64,000 nt of DNA from NCBI RefSeq assembly GCF_020400825.1, contig NZ_JAINVH010000025.1:1-64000 (forward strand). The letters run 5' to 3'. Position numbers and translations under genes: made by a program. Below are positions 1-8,299 of the stretch, one piece after another. Each line of letters opens with the position of its first letter. Position 1 is the first letter of the stretch. Source of the DNA: Streptomyces sp. HPF1205. GTDB taxonomy: Bacteria > Actinomycetota > Actinomycetes > Streptomycetales > Streptomycetaceae. The notes under the pieces are model-generated. The model was not told the DNA's origin. It made no database searches and worked only from the letters and a program-made list of their open reading frames with translations.

Positions 1-216
1 GGGGCGGGCGAGTTCCGCCCGCATCAGCAACGCCATGATCCCGCCCACGAGGAAGAACGCGAACGACGTGATCAGGTACAGGCTGCCGATGGTCTTGTGG
101 TCGGTGGTGCTGAGCCACTTGACCACGACGGAGCCGCGGCTGTGCCGCCGGAAGGGGACTTCGTCCTCGTAGGAGTCGTCCTCTTCGGCCGGGGCCGCGG
201 CGGTCCCACTGCTCAC
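1..216 (-). CDS. ctaD: Cytochrome c oxidase subunit I (N-terminus, runs off the window)
   Basis: Catalytic haem-copper subunit of the aa3-type terminal oxidase in the cytoplasmic membrane. Only about 72 N-terminal residues are present. After an acidic 25-residue lead come the hallmark WLSTTDHKTIG motif and the start of the first membrane helix (LYLITSFAFFLVGGIMALLMRAEL). The GTG start at 216 has a clear AAGGAG seven bases upstream and overlaps the stop codon of a 31-codon ORF, which suggests translational coupling. Streptomycetes often carry more than one ctaD copy; this lacks visible ctaC/ctaE neighbours on this side, so it could be the second copy. Confidence 0.93.
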   Translation of the reverse strand, partial: MSSGTAAAPAEEDDSYEDEVPFRRHSRGSVVVKWLSTTDHKTIGSLYLITSFAFFLVGGIMALLMRAELARP

Positions 217-308
217 GTCAACTCTCCTTCACTTGGCCCGAAAACGGCCACGGTGACCAGAATGGCGACCACCGCGAGGAAGAGCTGCCGGGCCCGCCGC
301 CAAGTCAC
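213..308 (-). CDS. Possible 31-residue single-span membrane peptide coupled to ctaD
   Basis: The ORF reads VTWRRARQLFLAVVAILV and then a short polar tail ending GEGELT-like: a basic N-terminus followed by one 16-residue hydrophobic segment, typical of a mini membrane protein. The GTG start overlaps the stop of an upstream ORF by GTGA, and its TGA overlaps the ctaD GTG start. The tight overlaps at both ends and membrane character favour a real gene, but there is no own SD and no known family is recognised. It could be an oxidase accessory peptide; that is inference from position only. Confidence 0.4.
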   Translation of the reverse strand: MTWRRARQLFLAVVAILVTVAVFGPSEGELT

Positions 309-427
309 CCGACCGGCCCAGTGGCCGCCCGCTCCCGGTCCTCGAAGTACCCCCGGACGGTGTCCGCGCGGGACGGCACCTCGGCGGTGCCGGTCCCGGC
401 CTGGCGGATACGGGAGCGGGTGCTCAA
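305..427 (-). CDS. Possible small ORF between MFS gene and ctaD
   Basis: A TTG codon overlaps the TGA stop of the MFS gene (TTGA), giving a 40-residue polar ORF containing ADTVRGYFEDRERAATG before a TGA that overlaps the next GTG. A shorter version could start at an internal GTG. The chain of overlapping stops and starts hints at an operon running MFS, two mini-ORFs, ctaD. There is no hydrophobic segment, no recognised family and no convincing SD, so it may be leader sequence. Confidence 0.22.
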   Translation of the reverse strand: MSTRSRIRQAGTGTAEVPSRADTVRGYFEDRERAATGPVG

Positions 428-1719
428 CGTGCCCGCGCACAAGGGCGGTCGTTCTTTTCGGGTGCGGGCACGAGCGGACCGCGCGACGGCGGTGGCGCCG
501 CCGCGGGCCGCGCCGCACGGGCCGTTCGTACCGCATGGGCCGTTCGTACCGCGTGCGCCGCACAGACCGCGGCGCACAGCCCGATCAGTGCGGCGGTGGC
601 GGCGAACGACGCCGGCGGGCCCCACCGGTCGACCAGGACGCCGCCGGTGGCGGCGCCCGCGGCCGTTCCCAGGTTGTAGGCGGTGGTCAGCCACGCGCCC
701 GCCTCGGTGCGGGAGCCGTCGGGGACGAGGAGTTCGACGAGTTGGTACGCCGTGATCAGCAGGACGTCGGCGCAGGCGCCCGCCAACAGCAGGGCGACGC
801 CCGCCGCGACGGGCGCGTGCGCGAGGGCGGGCAGCCCGTAGCAGACGGCCGAGCCCGCGGCCAGGACGAGGGGGCGGTGGACGACGGCGCCGGGCCAGTG
901 CCCCCGCCCGTAGAGCAGGCCGCCCAGCACGCCGCCGACGGAGAACAGCGCCGAGAGCGTCCCGGCCGCCACCGTCCCCCACGCGGCGACGACGGCGATC
1001 AGCCCCACGCCGAGCGCGGCCGCGACCGCCCACACCAGGAGCAGCAGCGGTGGCAGGGGCGCCACCCGCAGGGGGCTGCCGGACCAGGCGCCGGCGGACG
1101 ACGCGGCGCGTACTGCCACCGGGAAGCGGCGCAGGGCCGCGGAGAACAGCCCGAAGCCCGCCAGGACCAGTGCCGCGCAGCCGGCCAGCACCGCGGGGGC
1201 GGAGCAGACCGCGACCAGGAACCCGCCGAGCACGGGGCCGAGGGCGAAGACCGTGGACTCCGCGGCCGTGTCCAGGCTCAGGGCGCGCTGCCGCAGCTCC
1301 TCGTCCGGGGCCAGCCGCCCCCACATGGAGCGCGCCAGCGGCCCGACCGGAGGCGGGCACAGCCCGGTGAGGAGGGCGAGGCCGACGGCGAGCGGCCCCG
1401 GCACGCGCACGGCGCAGGCCGCGGCCAGCGCGGCCAGCAGGACGGCGTAGCAGGTGGCCAGCGGCATCAGGGCCGAACGGCGACGTTCGGCCAGCCGGGC
1501 CCTGGCCGGGCCGAGCACGGCGCCGGCCAGGCCGAACAGCCCCGTCGCCGTACCCGCCACGGCGTAGGAGCCGGTGCCCTCGCGAAGGGCGAGCAGCAGG
1601 GGCAGCGCGAGCAGGCCGTAGCAGAGCCGGGCCGCCGTCGCGGCGGCGAACAGGGCGCGGGCATGGGGAAGTGCGAGGACAGCGCGATAGGACGCGCTGC
1701 CCCTGTCGGGGCGTGGCAT
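424..1719 (-). CDS. MFS transporter
   Basis: A 431-residue integral membrane protein with 11-12 hydrophobic helices and the loose major-facilitator pattern (LFGLAGAVLGPARARLAERRRSA cytoplasmic loop 2-3, pseudo-symmetry of two six-helix halves). It probably exports a small molecule; the substrate cannot be told. ATG at 1719 is chosen because GGAG lies seven bases upstream. An in-frame GTG at 1761 would add a near-repeat of the same residues (MPRPDRG occurs twice), so the upstream copy is probably a small duplication of leader sequence. The C-terminus is an Ala/Arg-rich tail with the repeat AHAVRTAHAVRTA. It lies upstream of ctaD on the same strand. Confidence 0.85.
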   Translation of the reverse strand: MPRPDRGSASYRAVLALPHARALFAAATAARLCYGLLALPLLLALREGTGSYAVAGTATGLFGLAGAVLGPARARLAERRRSALMPLATCYAVLLAALAAACAVRVPGPLAVGLALLTGLCPPPVGPLARSMWGRLAPDEELRQRALSLDTAAESTVFALGPVLGGFLVAVCSAPAVLAGCAALVLAGFGLFSAALRRFPVAVRAASSAGAWSGSPLRVAPLPPLLLLVWAVAAALGVGLIAVVAAWGTVAAGTLSALFSVGGVLGGLLYGRGHWPGAVVHRPLVLAAGSAVCYGLPALAHAPVAAGVALLLAGACADVLLITAYQLVELLVPDGSRTEAGAWLTTAYNLGTAAGAATGGVLVDRWGPPASFAATAALIGLCAAVCAAHAVRTAHAVRTARAARPAAAPPPSRGPLVPAPEKNDRPCARAR

Positions 1720-2251
1720 GGGATCTCCGAAGGGGGCGGTGCCCCGGTCCGGCCGGGGCACCCACGGGCATGACAGGTCGCCGCACCGCCTCCCCGCCGC
1801 CGCCTTCGCCGCCTCAGGACGGCGGCGGCAGGGCGCGGGGGGCGGGGTGACCCGTCAGTCCGGCTCGGAGAAGTTCACGTACGGCAGCGTAGCCGTTCCC
1901 GTGACCCCGCCACCGGCACTTCGGGAATGCCGCGCGGGCGCCGCGGGCGCCGCGAGCACCACAGGCGCGGGGCGGACCCGGCACGGGGCGGGCCGGGCAC
2001 GGGGTGGGCCGGGCGCGGGGCGGGCCCGCCACTGCGCGGGCCGGGCGTCGGGCGCCACGCTTGGGCGCCAAGCGCCAAGCGCCAAGCGCCAAGCCCGATG
2101 CCGGGTGGCCGGGCGTGAGGGGGCGGTCGGCCACGGCGCCCGGGGCCGAATGGCGGGACGCCGGGCGGCCCACTACCGTCGGTGGAAGGGACGCCGCCGT
2201 GCCGGTGAGGGCGCGGCGGGCGCGAGGCCGATGCGCGGAAGGGTGATGCGC
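1720..2251. other. Intergenic region with heptamer array
   Basis: Divergent promoter space between the MFS gene and the glutamine amidotransferase. It is low-complexity GC-rich DNA with GGGCGGGC-like runs and four head-to-tail copies of GCGCCAA at 2065-2092. Several overlapping ORFs cross it on both strands, but their translations are Arg/Pro/Ala-rich and have no SD. No gene is supported. Confidence 0.6.
2065..2092. repeat. Four tandem GCGCCAA heptamers
   Basis: GCGCCAA is repeated four times without mismatch, followed by a partial GC. It lies in non-coding DNA about 160 bp upstream of the amidotransferase start. A 7-bp unit could slip during replication; no function is evident. Confidence 0.8.
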
Positions 2252-3085
2252 ATGTGCCGCTGGCTCGCCTACTCCGGTTCGCCGGTGCTGCTCGACGACA
2301 TCCTGTACCGCCCGGCCCACTCGCTGATCGACCAGAGCCTGAGTTCACGCATGGGCGCCGAGACGACCAACGGCGACGGCTTCGGCGTCGGCTGGTACGG
2401 GTCGGACGGCACGACCCCGGCGATCGTCCGGGACGTCAGCCCGGCGTGGAACAACCGCAACCTGCGCGAGATCGCCGACCACGTGCGCTCGCCGCTGTTC
2501 TTCGCCCACGTCCGCGCCTCGACCGGCTCGGCGGTTCAGCAGACCAACTGCCATCCGTTCCGGCACGGCCGGTGGATGTGGATGCACAACGGGGCCGTCG
2601 ACGAGTTCCCGCGGCTGCGGCGCGAGCTGGCCCTGGCCGTGGACCCCGGCCTGTTCCCCCACATCGAGGGCTCGACGGACTCCGAGCTCATGTTCTTCCT
2701 CGCGCTCACCTTCGGCCTCGACGACGACCCGCCCGCCGCGGTGGCCCGCACGGCGGGCCTGATCGAGCACGTCGGGCACGAGCAGGGTGTCGCGGATCCG
2801 CTGCAGATGACGGTCGCCGTGACCGACGGCACGGGTGTGTGGGTCTTCCGCTATTCCAGCGCGGGCCGTTCGCGCTCGCTCTTCTACAGCCGCCGGGTGG
2901 ACTCCGTCCGCGCCCTCCACCCCGACCTCGCCTTCCTGCGCGACGTCTCCGAGGCGACCCGGCTGGTGGTGTCCGAACCCGTCGGCGGCCTCCCGGACGC
3001 CTGGGTGGAGGTCCCCGAGGCCAGTTGCGGCATCATGCACGGCGGCACGGAGGACCTGCGGCCCTTCGAGCCGGTGTACGCGTGA
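2252..3085 (+). CDS. Class II glutamine amidotransferase (GATase_4 / EgtC-like)
   Basis: A 277-residue Ntn-hydrolase-type glutaminase. It begins MCRWLAYSG, so Cys2 becomes the N-terminal nucleophile after Met removal. That is why ATG 2252 is chosen over ATG 2246, with GGAAGGG at 2237-2243 as SD. Conserved family stretches are visible: NGDGFGVGWYG (near 42-52), FFAHVRAST, a WMWMHNGAVDEF motif equivalent to the THNG loop, and STDSELMFF. The fold releases ammonia from glutamine or hydrolyses a gamma-glutamyl amide, as EgtC does in ergothioneine synthesis. There are no egtABD genes nearby, so it is more likely one of the stand-alone EgtC-like hydrolases of actinomycetes. Confidence 0.9.
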   Translation: MCRWLAYSGSPVLLDDILYRPAHSLIDQSLSSRMGAETTNGDGFGVGWYGSDGTTPAIVRDVSPAWNNRNLREIADHVRSPLFFAHVRASTGSAVQQTNCHPFRHGRWMWMHNGAVDEFPRLRRELALAVDPGLFPHIEGSTDSELMFFLALTFGLDDDPPAAVARTAGLIEHVGHEQGVADPLQMTVAVTDGTGVWVFRYSSAGRSRSLFYSRRVDSVRALHPDLAFLRDVSEATRLVVSEPVGGLPDAWVEVPEASCGIMHGGTEDLRPFEPVYA

Positions 3086-3112
3086 GCCGGGCGGGAGCGA
3101 CGGCCGGGGGCC

Positions 3113-3155
3113 GCCGCGGGCCCGAGCGGTAGGGGAGTCCGCTCGGGCCCGCGGC
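3113..3155. terminator. Bidirectional hairpin terminator
   Basis: 17-bp inverted repeat 3113-3129 / 3139-3155 with a 9-nt loop, between the convergent amidotransferase gene and the zinc-ribbon gene. It has no long U-tract, as is usual in streptomycetes. Confidence 0.75.
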
Positions 3156-3198
3156 CGGCGGCGGTGAGCCGGGCCGGGGGGAAGTGGAGCCGGCGGGC

Positions 3199-4434
3199 TC
3201 AGCCGAGGCAGAGGATCAGCAGGCAGAGCTGCTGCGGCGGGGTCGTGGTCGTCGTGGACGAGGGCGGGGTGGTGGTGGTCGAGCCGCCCGAGCCGGTGGA
3301 GCCGGAACCCGCCGTGGAGCCCGAGCCCGAGGTTCCCGAGCCCGTGGACCCGGTGCCGGCCGAGCTGCCGGAGCCGGAACCGGACGTCGACGTGCTGCCG
3401 TTCGAGCCCGTCGAACCCGAAGTGGAATTGGCACCCGAGGAGTTGGTGCCCGTGGAGGGCGAGGTGGTCGTGCCCGAGGAGGGGCTCGACGGGGTGACGG
3501 TGTTCTGGTAGCTCGCCGGGTGGGCCGAGGGGGCCGCCGGGTTCGCCGCGGGCGACGTCGACGGCGTGGTCGCGTAGTTGTCCGCGACCGGGTGGGTCAC
3601 CTGGGAGTGCGGGGCGGTGTGCGGCGCCGTGGTGTGCTGCTGGGGCGTACCCGCCGGGGCGGTGTGCGTGCTGCCGGGCGTACCCGCGGGCGTGGTGGGG
3701 GCGTCCGACGGCAGCGAGGCGAGGTTCACCGGGGTGACCGCCGTCGCCGTCGTGCCGGTCCCGCCGGCGTGGTGGGGCATGGCCGCCATGGTGATCCCGC
3801 CGCCGAACAGGGCGACGGCCGCCGCGGCCCCGGCCCTGCGGCGGTTCTTCTGCCAGCGGGCCATCTGACGGCGCCGGGCGGCGCGACCGCGGTGCAGCGT
3901 CGGCGCGATCGACGCGGGACCGAGCACCGGCTCGTCGTCGGAATCGGAATCGGAATCGGAATCGGAGCCGGCGCCGGAACCGAAGTCGGAGTCGACGCCT
4001 GAGCCGTCGAATGCGCTCGCCGGGCCCGGGCCCGGGCCGAAGTCCGCGGACATGAGCGAGGTGGCGTCCGGGCGCGCGCCCTGGTCGACCGGCGCGATCT
4101 CCGACAGCAGCGCCAGCGCCTGGGAGGACGGTGACGAGCCGGGGCCCTTCGCGCGGAACGAACCCGTGGCGGCGAACTCCGGGTGGTCGCCGGCGCGTCC
4201 CTGGCCCGTCGCGCCCGCCCGCGCGTGTTCCGGGTAGCCGGCGCCGAGGTCGTGGTCACCGTAGCCGTAGCCCGGCGCGTAGCCGGTACCGCCGGGCTCG
4301 TGCCGGCCCATGACGGTGGCCGTGTCGCCCTCCGGGTGATGCGGGGGCGGGGCTATGTCGGGCGCGTAGGCGCCGCACCCGGGGCACACCAGCGCCCCGT
4401 TGAGGGTCCGGCGGCACGAGTAGCAGTAGTCCAT
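3199..4434 (-). CDS. Zinc-ribbon membrane-anchored protein with Ser/Thr/Gly-rich exterior
   Basis: 411 residues. The first 20 hold two CxxC pairs (C4, C7, C17, C20: MDYCYSC...CPGC), a compact zinc ribbon. A long polar cytoplasmic segment with a Ser-Asp run (SDSDSDSDD) follows, then a strongly basic patch (RRRQMARWQKNRRR) and one membrane helix near 205-225. The remaining ~190 residues are Ser/Thr/Gly-rich with PTTPAGTPGSTHTAPAG-like repeats and should lie outside the cell. The tail ends QQLCLLILCLG, an unusual hydrophobic Cys-containing end. The arrangement suggests a sensor or surface protein. I know it only as a conserved streptomycete hypothetical and assign no function. A weak AGAAAG precedes the ATG. 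Confidence 0.8.
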   Translation of the reverse strand: MDYCYSCRRTLNGALVCPGCGAYAPDIAPPPHHPEGDTATVMGRHEPGGTGYAPGYGYGDHDLGAGYPEHARAGATGQGRAGDHPEFAATGSFRAKGPGSSPSSQALALLSEIAPVDQGARPDATSLMSADFGPGPGPASAFDGSGVDSDFGSGAGSDSDSDSDSDDEPVLGPASIAPTLHRGRAARRRQMARWQKNRRRAGAAAAVALFGGGITMAAMPHHAGGTGTTATAVTPVNLASLPSDAPTTPAGTPGSTHTAPAGTPQQHTTAPHTAPHSQVTHPVADNYATTPSTSPAANPAAPSAHPASYQNTVTPSSPSSGTTTSPSTGTNSSGANSTSGSTGSNGSTSTSGSGSGSSAGTGSTGSGTSGSGSTAGSGSTGSGGSTTTTPPSSTTTTTPPQQLCLLILCLG

Positions 4435-4905
4435 TCGCGGTCTTTCTGTGGTGGCAGCGGCGCAGCCTGAGAGGAGCTGGTGGCATGTTCACGTACGCCC
4501 GCGGGCAGCGGGAAACGCTAACAGCCGGGCCGGGAGAGAGTGCGGCGCACTTGTGATGCTCTTGCGAAGATTGGCGGCGGGCCATTCCGCGCGGGTTTGG
4601 TGATCTGCGCTTTCGTCGACGCGCGTGTGAACAAGGTCACGGCGGCACGAGTATGCGGATACGGGGGCGCATACGTGCATTGATGCCCTTACCTGCCGGG
4701 CTCGCGCGTCTCCGCGCGCCCCCCTCAACGCGCCAACCGGATCGTGTCGGTTGGTTTATCGACAGATCGTCACGCCTGCGGGCGAAAAGGATTCGGGGTG
4801 CGAATCGGGACGGCGGGGCGTGGGCAATCTGCTGTCGGCGACGCCGAAGAAGCACCACTCAAGAGCAGCAACTTCCCCTAGCAACTTCCCCTGGAGGGAA
4901 ACACC
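4435..4905. other. Divergent promoter region
   Basis: 471 bp between the zinc-ribbon gene and the small secreted protein gene. It is less GC-rich than the surroundings (stretches such as TTGGTTTATCGACAGATCG near 4750). No gene is supported. The last 40 bp carry a 13-bp tandem direct repeat, AGCAACTTCCCCT at 4867-4879 and 4880-4892, just before the SD. Confidence 0.6.
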
Positions 4906-5214
4906 ATGGCAATCACTCGTACCCGTCGTGTCCTGGCCGTGCTCGGAGCGCTGCCGCTGGCGGCGGTGCTGTTCGCCGGTACGGCGGCGGCGGACGACGG
5001 CGCTTTCGCGGGTGGCCGTTCGACCGCCGGGGTGGTGAGCAATACCGGCGGCAACATCGTCGGGGGCGGCAATTTCGGCAACGTGACCTCGAACCAGCAG
5101 GCGGCCAACGGAGCCGGCGCGTCCAACCAGAACAACACGGCGAGCGTCGCGGGCTCCGGCTTCACCGCCATCCACCAGGACAACGCCGACGTCCACTTCA
5201 CACCGCTCTGGTGA
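4906..5214 (+). CDS. Small secreted Asn/Gly-rich protein
   Basis: 102 residues. A classical Sec signal peptide (MAITRTRRVLAVLGALPLAAVLFAGTAAA, cleavage after AAA near 29) leaves a ~73-residue mature protein rich in Asn, Gly, Gln and Ser (GGNIVGGGNFGNVTSNQQAAN, ASNQNNTASVAG). It ends VHFTPLW and has no cysteines. It lacks the chaplin Cys pair and does not match rodlins as I know them, but the composition resembles small streptomycete surface or amyloid-prone proteins. The SD GGAGGG at 4892-4897 is strong. It could be a cell-surface peptide made during aerial growth; this is inference. Confidence 0.82.
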   Translation: MAITRTRRVLAVLGALPLAAVLFAGTAAADDGAFAGGRSTAGVVSNTGGNIVGGGNFGNVTSNQQAANGAGASNQNNTASVAGSGFTAIHQDNADVHFTPLW

Positions 5215-5249
5215 GCGCGACGGCCGCGCGACCGGTCCGAGGGGGTTGA

Positions 5250-5294
5250 CCGGGCGGCGGCCGGGCGGGGGGCGTCGTCCCCGCCGCCGCCCGG
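5250..5294 (+). terminator. Candidate hairpin terminator after small secreted gene
   Basis: Inverted repeat CCGGGCGGCGG (5250-5260) / CCGCCGCCCGG (5284-5294) with a 23-nt GC-rich loop. It is the only strong hairpin in the 305-bp space before ribokinase. No other element was recognised there. Confidence 0.4.
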
Positions 5295-5519
5295 GGGGAC
5301 GGCCGGGTGACGGCCGTGGGGGGAGGGGGGTGTTCGATCGCGGGCCGGCCGCCGCCGCAAGCCGCCGGCGGCCGGCCCGCACCAGGCGCGGCGACGGCCC
5401 AAGTGCCGCCGCACGCGCACCCGTTCGGGCACGTTCGGCGGGAGCGCCGCGGTACGGCGGTGCCGCGGCTCTCCCGTGTCAGGACCGGAACCGGCGGCCG
5501 TCCGGGGGAGGATGGGACG

Positions 5520-6509
5520 GTGGACGGAGCCGCGCTGGACGGGAAGACGCTGTTGGTGATCGGGTCGGCCAACGCCGACCTGGTGGTGGGGGTGGGCCGG
5601 CATCCGGCGCCGGGGGAGACGGTGCTGGGCCTGCGCGACCTGGCCGTTCACCCCGGCGGCAAGGGCGCCAATCAGGCCGTGGCCGCGGGCCGGCTGGGCG
5701 CGCGGGTGGCGTTCTGCGGCCGGGTCGGGCGGGACACCTACGGTGACATGCTCGCGGCCGTGCTGCGCGAGGCGGGAGTGGGGACCGCCGCCTTGCGCGG
5801 CACGCGGGACGCGCCCACCGGTGTCGCCCTGATCACCGTCGCGGAGAGCGGCGAGAACACGGTCGTGGTCGCCCCGGGCGCCAACGCCACCCTCACCGCC
5901 GAAGAGGCCGAGGCCGCGATCACCCCGGACGTGCGCGTGGTATCGGCGCAGTGCGAGGTGCCCGCGGCGGTGATACGGGCGGCCGCCCGTCGCGCGCCCC
6001 GCCTCGTACTCAACCCGTCGCCGCCCGAGGCGCTGGTGGGCGTGCCGTACGCGGCCGAGATCCTTTCCCACGCGGACCCGCTGGTGGTCAACGAGCACGA
6101 GTTGCGTGTCCTGCTCTCCGCGCCGCCGGCCGGCCGCGACCGGCCCGACCCGCGCCCGGAGATCCCGCGCCCGGAGGACTTCCGCCCCGAGGACCTGCTC
6201 CTGCTCGGCGTGCGGTCCGCGGTCGTCACCTTGGGCGCGGCCGGCGCCGTCGTGGTCGAGCGGGCCGGGGCGGCCGGGCCCGGCCCCCGTACCACCCGTG
6301 TGCCGGCGCCCGCCGTCGTCGCGGTGGACACCACCGGGGCGGGCGACGCCTTCACGGGGGCGCTGGCCTGGCGGCTGGCCGAGGGGGACGGGCTGGTGGC
6401 CGCCGCCGGCTGGGCGGTGCGGGTGGGCGCCGCCGCCGTGCAAGAGCATGGCGCCCAGCTTTCGTCCACAGCCTGTGGAAAACTTCCAGAGCTGCCGGAC
6501 GGACTCTGA
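5520..6509 (+). CDS. rbsK: Ribokinase (PfkB family)
   Basis: A 329-residue cytoplasmic sugar kinase that phosphorylates ribose (or a related sugar) at O5 using ATP. It shows both PfkB signatures: the N-terminal GGKGANQAVAAGRLG and the C-terminal DTTGAGDAFTGALA with its catalytic Asp in GAGD. The substrate-binding GSANADLVVGV lies at the N-terminus and NEHEL in the middle. GTG 5520 is taken as start (GGGGGAGGATGGG upstream); an ATG-like start further up lacks homology-like sequence. A Pro/Glu-rich insertion (RPDPRPEIPRPEDFRPEDL) sits after NEHEL. There are no ribose transporter genes next to it. Confidence 0.9.
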   Translation: MDGAALDGKTLLVIGSANADLVVGVGRHPAPGETVLGLRDLAVHPGGKGANQAVAAGRLGARVAFCGRVGRDTYGDMLAAVLREAGVGTAALRGTRDAPTGVALITVAESGENTVVVAPGANATLTAEEAEAAITPDVRVVSAQCEVPAAVIRAAARRAPRLVLNPSPPEALVGVPYAAEILSHADPLVVNEHELRVLLSAPPAGRDRPDPRPEIPRPEDFRPEDLLLLGVRSAVVTLGAAGAVVVERAGAAGPGPRTTRVPAPAVVAVDTTGAGDAFTGALAWRLAEGDGLVAAAGWAVRVGAAAVQEHGAQLSSTACGKLPELPDGL

Positions 6510-6585
6510 ACCCCGGCCGGGCGGGGCGGCGGCAGGCGTCCTATCGGGTCCAGTCCGCCAGGCGGCGGCGTGTCTGCGCCGGACG

Positions 6586-6593
6586 TGACGTCA
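6586..6593. promoter_or_regulatory. TGACGTCA palindrome upstream of DUF1906 gene
   Basis: Perfect 8-bp palindrome within GACGTGACGTCAGGTCA, 20 bp before the start of the secreted protein gene. It could be an operator half of a dimeric regulator; only position supports this. Confidence 0.25.
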
Positions 6594-6613
6594 GGTCATA
6601 TTTGACTCGCGGA

Positions 6614-7438
6614 ATGAGCGAAAGAAGTACGTTTATCCGTTACGTCCTTGCCGGAGCGCTCACGCTGGCCGGTCTGCTGTTCCCGTCCCCCACCGCGACC
6701 GCGGCCAGCCCCGACGCCGACATCTTCAGCGGGCGCGCCTTCGACACCTGCCAGGCACCCGACCTCGCCACCATGCGGGCCTGGCGCGCCCACTCCTCCT
6801 ACCGCGGCGTCGGCATCTACTTCGGCGGCCGGGCCAGGGCCTGCGCCTCGCAGGCGAACCTCACGCCGGACTGGGTGGCCGAGACCACTGACGCCGGCTG
6901 GAGCCTGCTGCCCATCTACGTCGGCTCGCAGGCCCCCTGCGTCACCGGGAAGAACAAGAACCCGTTCACGATCGACACCGGCGCGCCGGCCTCGCAGGGC
7001 ACGAGCGAGGGCAAGGACGCGGTGCGCGCGGCCGAGGCGTTCGGCCTCGGCCCGGGCAGCCCGCTGTACCTGGACATGGAGTCGTACGCCTACACGAACA
7101 CCTCGTGCGCCGCCGCGACCCTGACGTACGTACGCGCCTGGACCCGGCAGGTGCACGCCGAGGGCTACCTGTCCGGCTTCTACAGCAGCGCCGACTCCGG
7201 GGTGCGGCACATGGAGAGCGCGCGCAGGGCCGGCGCCACCGACCTGCCCGACGTGATCTGGTACGCGCGCTGGGGCGTGACCGCCACCCTGACCGACGAG
7301 CCGGTCCTCGAATCCTCGGCCTGGATCCCGCACGCGCGGATCCACCAGTACGCCGGCGTCGTCACCGAGTCGCACGGCGGCAGGAAACTGACCATCGACC
7401 GGGACCTGGTGGACGCGCCCGTGGCGGTCGTCGACTAG
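6614..7438 (+). CDS. Secreted DUF1906 / Rv2525c-like glycoside-hydrolase-like protein
   Basis: 274 residues with a Sec signal peptide (MSERSTFIRYVLAGALTLAGLLFPSPTATA, about 30 residues). The mature part is a TIM-barrel GH25-like fold of the Rv2525c family: FSGRAFDTCQAPDLATMRAW opening, YRGVGIYFGGRARAC, WVAETTDAGWSLLPIYVG, PLYLDMESY (the acidic pair typical of the barrel) and a C-terminal HQY-containing strand. Family members act on, or near, peptidoglycan outside the cell and the substrate is uncertain. ATG 6614 has only a weak GCGGA upstream; TTG 6602 is an alternative. Confidence 0.85.
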   Translation: MSERSTFIRYVLAGALTLAGLLFPSPTATAASPDADIFSGRAFDTCQAPDLATMRAWRAHSSYRGVGIYFGGRARACASQANLTPDWVAETTDAGWSLLPIYVGSQAPCVTGKNKNPFTIDTGAPASQGTSEGKDAVRAAEAFGLGPGSPLYLDMESYAYTNTSCAAATLTYVRAWTRQVHAEGYLSGFYSSADSGVRHMESARRAGATDLPDVIWYARWGVTATLTDEPVLESSAWIPHARIHQYAGVVTESHGGRKLTIDRDLVDAPVAVVD

Positions 7439-7700
7439 CGCCACCGCCCCTGGCCGGCCCGCTCCCGTGACCGCCCCGGACCGCTCCCGTGCGCGCGGGC
7501 CGGGCGCGGGCCGGGCGCCGTCCGGGCGCGGTTCGCCGGGGTCCTCGCGGTGGTTCCTCGGTGGCGTCCCCTCGGGGACGACCGCCCTCCGGCTCCCCCT
7601 CACGGCGGTGGGGCAGACCCCCGGCCTACGACCTGAGGGTGATCCCGCTTCGGCACCTCCGGCCGATCCGCGCACGGCGGCGGGCTCCTAGCGTGGAGCC

Positions 7701-8222
7701 ATGACCACGCCTGTGTGCACCAGCGCTCACACCACGCAGTTCACGGCCTACGTACGCACCAAGGGCCCGACGCTGCTGCGCACCGCACGCTCCCTGACCC
7801 CCAACCCCGCCGACGCCGAGGACCTGCTGCAGACGGCGCTCACCAAGACGTACCTGGCCTGGGACCGGATCGACGACCACCGCGCGGTGGACGGCTACGT
7901 CCGCCGCACCCTGGTCAACACCAGGACGTCGCAGTGGCGCAAGCGCCGGGTCGACGAGTTCACCACCGACGAGGTGCCCGAGGCCGCCGCGGCCGGCCCC
8001 GACCTCACCGAGCAGCAGGCCCAGCGCGACGCCCTGCTGCGCGCGATATCCCGGCTCCCGCCGCGCCAGCGCGCGATGGTCGTGCTGCGGTACTACGAGG
8101 ACATGAGCGAGGTGCAGACCGCCGAGGCGCTCGGCGTCTCGGTCGGCACCGTCAAGAGCGCGGTCTCGCGCGCCCTCGGCAAACTCAGGGACGACCCCGA
8201 GCTGGAGCCGTGCGTGGCGTGA
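7701..8222 (+). CDS. RNA polymerase ECF sigma factor, SigE family
   Basis: 173 residues, the usual length for SigE-family ECF factors. Region 2 is visible at NPADAEDLLQTALTKTYLAW. Region 4 carries LPPRQRAMVVLRYYEDMSEVQTAEALGVSVGTVKSAVSRAL, a helix-turn-helix for the -35 element. No membrane anti-sigma factor gene follows, so control may be transcriptional or through an unlinked partner. GGAG sits seven bases before ATG. The 262-bp space upstream shows no other gene. Confidence 0.92.
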   Translation: MTTPVCTSAHTTQFTAYVRTKGPTLLRTARSLTPNPADAEDLLQTALTKTYLAWDRIDDHRAVDGYVRRTLVNTRTSQWRKRRVDEFTTDEVPEAAAAGPDLTEQQAQRDALLRAISRLPPRQRAMVVLRYYEDMSEVQTAEALGVSVGTVKSAVSRALGKLRDDPELEPCVA

Positions 8223-8299
8223 CACCCGGGCCGGCCTGCGACGGCGGGCGGCCCGCGGGCGAGCCGCGCCACCGGACGGCGGCCGTCCCGGGGTAGTGA

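Noticed and set aside
305..1786. 493-codon ORF overlapping the MFS gene in another frame
   Set aside because: Arg-rich shadow frame with no membrane segments or SD; the MFS frame has both.
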